From: Pseudomonadota bacterium | Lineage (GTDB): Bacteria; Pseudomonadota; Gammaproteobacteria; Steroidobacterales; Steroidobacteraceae | Direction of reading: 5' to 3' | DNA length: 64,000 nt | Assembly: GCA_021777555.1 (NCBI GenBank) | Contig: JAJYDK010000006.1 | Coordinates: 56,349 to 120,348, forward strand | Shown: positions 60,529 through 64,000 of the stretch, piece by piece | How positions within the stretch are numbered: the first letter of the stretch is position 1 | Layout of the letters: each line of letters opens with the position of its first letter | Position numbers and translations under genes: made by a program | The notes under the pieces: model-generated | What the model saw: only the letters and a program-made list of their open reading frames with translations | Databases searched by the model: none | What the model was told of the DNA's origin: nothing

Positions 60529-62136
60529 TCAGTGCTCGGCACCGTGGGCGAGCACCGCCTCCGACGGCGGCTCCTGCCAGGAGTGGTACGGCGCCGGCGA
60601 GGGCAGCTCCCACTCGAGGCCGCGCGCACCCTCCCAGGGCTTGTTGGCCCCGACCGGCTTGCCGGAGCGGACGCACCGCCACACGATGTAGGGGAAGAGC
60701 AGTTGCGCGGCTCCGAATACGAATCCGCCGATCGAGGACACCATGTTCCAGTCGGTGAACTGCGGCGCATAGTCGGCGATGCGCCGCGGCATGCCGGCGA
60801 GGCCGAGGAAGTGCTGCGGGAAGAACAGCACGTTCACGAAGATGGCCGACAGCCAGAAATGCCACTTGGCGAGGCGCATGTCGTACATCCGGCCGCTCCA
60901 CTTGGGCAGCCAGTAGTAGACCGCGCCCATGATCGCGAAGACCGCGCCCGGCACGAGCACGTAGTGGAAGTGGGCGACCACGAAGTAGGTGCCATGGTAC
61001 TGGTAGTCGGAGGGCACGAGTGCCAGCATCAGCCCCGAGAAGCCGCCGATGGTGAACAGGAACAGGAAGGCCACCGCGAACAGCATGGGCGGCTCGAACG
61101 ACAGCGACCCTCGCCACATGGTCGCCGTCCAGTTGAACACCTTCACGCCCGTCGGCACCGCGATCAGCATGGTCGAGAGCATGAAGAACAGCTGCGCGGA
61201 CACCGGCATGCCGACGGTGAACATGTGGTGGCCCCAGACGATGAAGGACAGGAAGGCGATCGAGGCGGTGGCGTACACCATGGCCTCGTAGCCGAACAGG
61301 GGCTTGCGCGAGAAGGTGGGGATGATCTCCGAGATCACCCCGAAGGCCGGCAGGATGAGGATGTACACCTCGGGGTGCCCGAAGAACCAGAAGACGTGCA
61401 GGAACAGCACCGGGTCGCCGCCGCCTGCGGCATTGAAGAAGCTCGTGCCGAAGAAGTGATCGGTGAGGAGCATGGTCACCGCACCCGCCAGCACCGGCAT
61501 GACCGCAATCAGCAGGAAGGCGGTGATCAGCCAGGTCCACACGAACAGCGGCATCCGCAACAGGCTCATGCCCGGGGCGCGCAGGTTCATGATGGTCACG
61601 ATGACGTTGATCGCCCCCAGGATGGAGGAGATGCCGAGCAGATGGATGGCGAAGATCACCATCGGAAAGGAGGCGCCGAACTGCTCCATCAGGGGCGGAT
61701 ACATGGTCCAGCCGCCGGCGGGCGCTCCCCCCGGCACCAGGAACGCCGACATGAGCAGGGCACCGGCGAACGGCAGGATCCAGAAGCTCAAGTTGTTCAG
61801 GCGCGGCAGCGCCATGTCAGGCGCGCCGATCTGCAGGGGAATCATCCAGTTGGCGAGCCCCACCCACGCCGGCATCACCGCGCCGAAGATCATCATCAGC
61901 GCGTGCATGGTGAGCAGCTGGTTGAACTCCGCGGGATCGAACAGCTCGAGCCCCGACTTGAACAGCTGCGCGCGGATGCCCATCGCCGCGGCGCCGCCGA
62001 GGAAGAACATCACGCCGGAGAAGATCAGGTACATCGTCCCGATGTCCTTGTGGTTGGTGGCGAATACCCAACGTCGCCAGCCATGCGGCTTGTGATCGTG
62101 CTCGGCGTGAACGGCGGTCTCGTGCGACTCGGTCAT
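60529..62136 (-). CDS. ctaD: cytochrome c oxidase subunit I
   Basis: 535 residues, twelve helices, ATG at 62136 after GAGAGG. The heme-copper centre is complete: LLTMHALMMIFGAVMP with the low-spin heme His, WFFGHPEVYILILPAFG with the CuB His and crosslinked Tyr, IVWGHHMFTVGM with two more CuB His, and the heme ligands in HFHYVL. The proton D-channel Asn/Asp segment is also present. It couples O2 reduction to proton pumping. Confidence 0.97.
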   Translation of the reverse strand: MTESHETAVHAEHDHKPHGWRRWVFATNHKDIGTMYLIFSGVMFFLGGAAAMGIRAQLFKSGLELFDPAEFNQLLTMHALMMIFGAVMPAWVGLANWMIPLQIGAPDMALPRLNNLSFWILPFAGALLMSAFLVPGGAPAGGWTMYPPLMEQFGASFPMVIFAIHLLGISSILGAINVIVTIMNLRAPGMSLLRMPLFVWTWLITAFLLIAVMPVLAGAVTMLLTDHFFGTSFFNAAGGGDPVLFLHVFWFFGHPEVYILILPAFGVISEIIPTFSRKPLFGYEAMVYATASIAFLSFIVWGHHMFTVGMPVSAQLFFMLSTMLIAVPTGVKVFNWTATMWRGSLSFEPPMLFAVAFLFLFTIGGFSGLMLALVPSDYQYHGTYFVVAHFHYVLVPGAVFAIMGAVYYWLPKWSGRMYDMRLAKWHFWLSAIFVNVLFFPQHFLGLAGMPRRIADYAPQFTDWNMVSSIGGFVFGAAQLLFPYIVWRCVRSGKPVGANKPWEGARGLEWELPSPAPYHSWQEPPSEAVLAHGAEH

Positions 62137-62192
62137 GACGACCTCTCGAATGCGGTGGATCTTTGAGAACTGGGAAACCCGGCGAACGGACC

Positions 62193-63140
62193 TCAGGTGC
62201 TCGCCGCCGGGGGCGCGGGCTCACCCGAGGAGACCTGCTTCCCGGCGCTTTCCTGCTGCTTCAGCCAGGTCTCGAAGGCGGCCGGGCTCACCGCATGCAC
62301 CACGATGGGCATGAAGGCGTGGCCGCGCCCGCAGAGGTCGGCGCACTGCCCGCGATAGACTCCGGGCTTGTCGGGATCGATGGTGAAGGATGCCTCATTG
62401 ATGAAGCCCGGGATGGCGGATCTCTTGACTCCGAGGTCCGGCACCCACCAGGAGTGGATCACATCCACCGAGGTGATGAGCAGGCGGACCTTCTCGCCGA
62501 CCGGCACCACCAGTGGATGGTCGACGTCGAGCAGATAGTGGGGGACGCTGCGCGGGTTGATGTGCGAATCGAGCATGCTGGCGGCGTCGCTGCTCGTGGC
62601 GAGCTTCGAGACGATGCTCACGTTGGTGCCGAGGTACTGGTACTGCCAGCCCCACTGGAAACCGTTGACGCGGATGCTGAGCTCGGAGTCGGTGTTGTTG
62701 TTGATTCTGACCAGGAGCCGCGCCGCCGGAATCGCCATCCCCACCAGGATCAGCACCGGGATGGTCGTCCAGACGATCTCCACCCTGGTGTTGTGCACCA
62801 TGGTCACATCGGCCACCGCGCCGCGCGATTTGCGGTGGAACAGGAGCGACCAGATCATGACGCCGAACACCAGGGCCGCGAGCACCACGCAGACCCAGAA
62901 GGCCATCATGTGCAGCGAGTAGATCCGGGTGCTCACGTTGGTGACGCCGCGCGGCATGTTGAGCAGGTCCCAGCCCGAGCCGAAGGCGGGCAGCGTGCCG
63001 GTCATGGCGGCGGCGAGCGAGAGCATGCCCGCCCATTTCCCGAGTCTTGCGCCATGGCTCGGCCCTTCCTGGGCCTCGCCCCCGCTGTGGCGGGGGCCGC
63101 GCTGACGCGCGTCACAAGCTGTTCCCGACAATTTGTTCAT
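62193..63140 (-). CDS. ctaC: cytochrome c oxidase subunit II
   Basis: 315 residues from the ATG at 63140, with GAGGG 11 nt before; a long open extension upstream is not conserved. A signal or first helix (GMLSLAAAMTGTLPAFG) precedes two transmembrane helices, then a cupredoxin domain with the CuA ligands: His in VIHSWWVP and the C266-C270-H274-M277 set in GQCADLCGRGHAFM. There is no fused cytochrome c domain. First oxidase structural gene of the operon. Confidence 0.96.
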   Translation of the reverse strand: MNKLSGTACDARQRGPRHSGGEAQEGPSHGARLGKWAGMLSLAAAMTGTLPAFGSGWDLLNMPRGVTNVSTRIYSLHMMAFWVCVVLAALVFGVMIWSLLFHRKSRGAVADVTMVHNTRVEIVWTTIPVLILVGMAIPAARLLVRINNNTDSELSIRVNGFQWGWQYQYLGTNVSIVSKLATSSDAASMLDSHINPRSVPHYLLDVDHPLVVPVGEKVRLLITSVDVIHSWWVPDLGVKRSAIPGFINEASFTIDPDKPGVYRGQCADLCGRGHAFMPIVVHAVSPAAFETWLKQQESAGKQVSSGEPAPPAAST

Positions 63141-63226
63141 CGTTGTCTTGCCCTCAGCGCGCGGCCCGCAGGATTGCTGACGGCGCGCGAACCGAAAATA
63201 CCGAAACCGAACTCGATCGGCCGCCG

Positions 63227-63709
63227 CTAATGGCCGAGGACCAGCGGTGGCGACTCGTTGATTCGGCCGATCAGACGCTTCAGCCTCAGCGCCAGTCCAC
63301 GCCGCTCGTCCTCCGTCAGAAACCCGCCGAGCTCGCATCCCCGCCCGTGCGACTCGATGGTCAGCCGGCTCGGATGCCATCGCGATGCGGGACAGCTCAA
63401 TTTGACCTGGGCCCAATACCGCTGGAACACGACCACGTGGCGGCTCGAGCGGTCGCACGACTCAATGCTCACGTCGGACTCGGTGATGGTGAGGGTCTGG
63501 GCCTGGAAGCGCCGGGCGAGGCTCTCGTGCAGCGCCCAGCCGAGGACGATCATCTCCATGCCCGCGGCGGGCAGGACCGGCCAGAGTCCAAAGAAGGTGA
63601 ATGCCCCGGCGATGCCGAGGCACAGCGTGCAGGCGCTCGCAAAGACGACCAGAGCGCCTCGCACGGTCAGCGAGCAGTTTGGACAGATCACGATGCGCAG
63701 AAACGGCAT
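63227..63709 (-). CDS. DUF2244 membrane protein
   Basis: 160 residues with a pair of membrane helices (about 18-38 and 42-60), the opening VICPNCSLTVRGALVVF, and a soluble C-terminal domain (VVVFQRYWAQVKLSCPASRWHPSRLTIESHGRGCELGGFL). The pattern fits DUF2244, which commonly sits at the head of cytochrome c oxidase operons. Its function is unknown. It begins the minus-strand cluster, 86 nt upstream of ctaC. Confidence 0.9.
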   Translation of the reverse strand: MPFLRIVICPNCSLTVRGALVVFASACTLCLGIAGAFTFFGLWPVLPAAGMEMIVLGWALHESLARRFQAQTLTITESDVSIESCDRSSRHVVVFQRYWAQVKLSCPASRWHPSRLTIESHGRGCELGGFLTEDERRGLALRLKRLIGRINESPPLVLGH

Positions 63710-63924
63710 GTGGCTGGAACTCGCCTAAAAGTTGCTCGAATGGATCCGGCCTTGCGGCCGTCCCGGCAATCTCCTCCCGGCTGCTTCCAAAGTGCCGGCG
63801 GCGAGCCCCCCTCAGGTCGGGCATCCCCCGCGCCAGCGTCCTAAATTGACGAATGTCATGGTATTGCGCCCACCGTGACGATTGCAAGGCCAGGTGGGCC
63901 TCGGCCTGGGCGGTTCGGGCACCC

Positions 63925-64000
63925 TCAGGGCCGGCCGAGCCGGGCGGCGGCCTCGCCGAGATCCGGCGGCCGCGCCCCGGGCGCAAGCGAAGGGATCGTC
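63925..64000 (-). CDS. possible C-terminal end of a gene entering from the right
   Basis: One minus-strand frame is open from the window edge to a TGA at 63925 and would encode an ending like GARPPDLGEAAARLGRP. The piece is too short to identify and other frames are also open. Positions 63710-63924 hold no gene that I can support and probably contain the promoter of the DUF2244/cox operon. Confidence 0.3.
   Translation of the reverse strand, partial: TIPSLAPGARPPDLGEAAARLGRP

Noticed and set aside
60370..62166. A 598-codon plus-strand frame
   Set aside because: Antisense to ctaD; the translation is a histidine/glutamate/arginine-rich shadow.

Overview
The window looks like a chromosomal segment of a high-GC gammaproteobacterium, probably in or near the Xanthomonadales/Nevskiales/Steroidobacterales. 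The reasons are an aa3-type cytochrome c oxidase cluster with DUF2244 and DUF2909 neighbours, a PII protein with a sigma-54 promoter, large carbohydrate-type TonB-dependent receptors, and a TonB receptor/flavin halogenase/glycosidase arrangement known from xanthomonads and caulobacteria. The taxonomy is an inference. I see no insertion sequence, prophage, CRISPR array, rRNA or tRNA. Almost all long frames antisense to the genes are GC-skew shadows.

Positions 1-25,300 are mixed housekeeping genes. They start with a TonB-dependent receptor cut by the left edge, a BesD/HalD-like 2-oxoglutarate oxygenase, a LysR regulator, a lipocalin-like protein, a TPR protein and a PA0069-type radical SAM protein. 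Next come the cobalamin nucleotide-loop genes cobT-cobS with convergent cobU, a ferredoxin-reductase-like flavoprotein, glnK (sigma-54 promoter, no amtB), and ilvN and ilvB arranged head to head. gloA, a YiiD-type thioesterase, a glyoxalase-fold protein with a histone-H1-like tail, an alkene-reductase-like MDR enzyme, a catalytically dead alpha/beta hydrolase and ilvA follow. After these are AIM24 and CBS proteins, a SIMPL protein, and a NatAB-like ABC exporter next to a secreted peptidase-like hydrolase.

Positions 25,392-29,764 carry mnmG-pyrF (4-nt overlap) and an oligopeptide-binding lipoprotein on the + strand. From 46,248 down to 29,768 there is one long co-directional run on the - strand: GH31 alpha-glucosidase, two tandem GH13 enzymes, a six-hairpin glycosidase-like protein and an MFS sugar transporter, followed closely by gloB, uvrD, trkA and trkH.

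Positions 35,688-55,888 form the most distinctive region, an alpha-glucan utilisation locus. A large outer-membrane TonB receptor would import malto-oligosaccharides. Exported GH31/GH13/six-hairpin enzymes would cut them, the MFS permease would move sugars inward, a cytoplasmic GH13 alpha-glucosidase would finish the job, and a LacI-family regulator would control it. Two flavin-dependent tryptophan-halogenase-family genes are embedded in this locus. Four copies of a near-palindrome with core ATACGTAT sit in the two divergent promoter regions. Three are identical over 16 bp, which implies one regulon that includes at least one halogenase promoter region.

Positions 56,306-63,709 are the cytochrome c oxidase biogenesis cluster (DUF2244, ctaC, ctaD, a 50-residue one-helix protein, ctaE, DUF2909 on the opposite strand, surf1, ctaA, ctaB). 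The usual cox11/ctaG gene is absent between ctaD and ctaE, and the 50-residue gene occupies its place.
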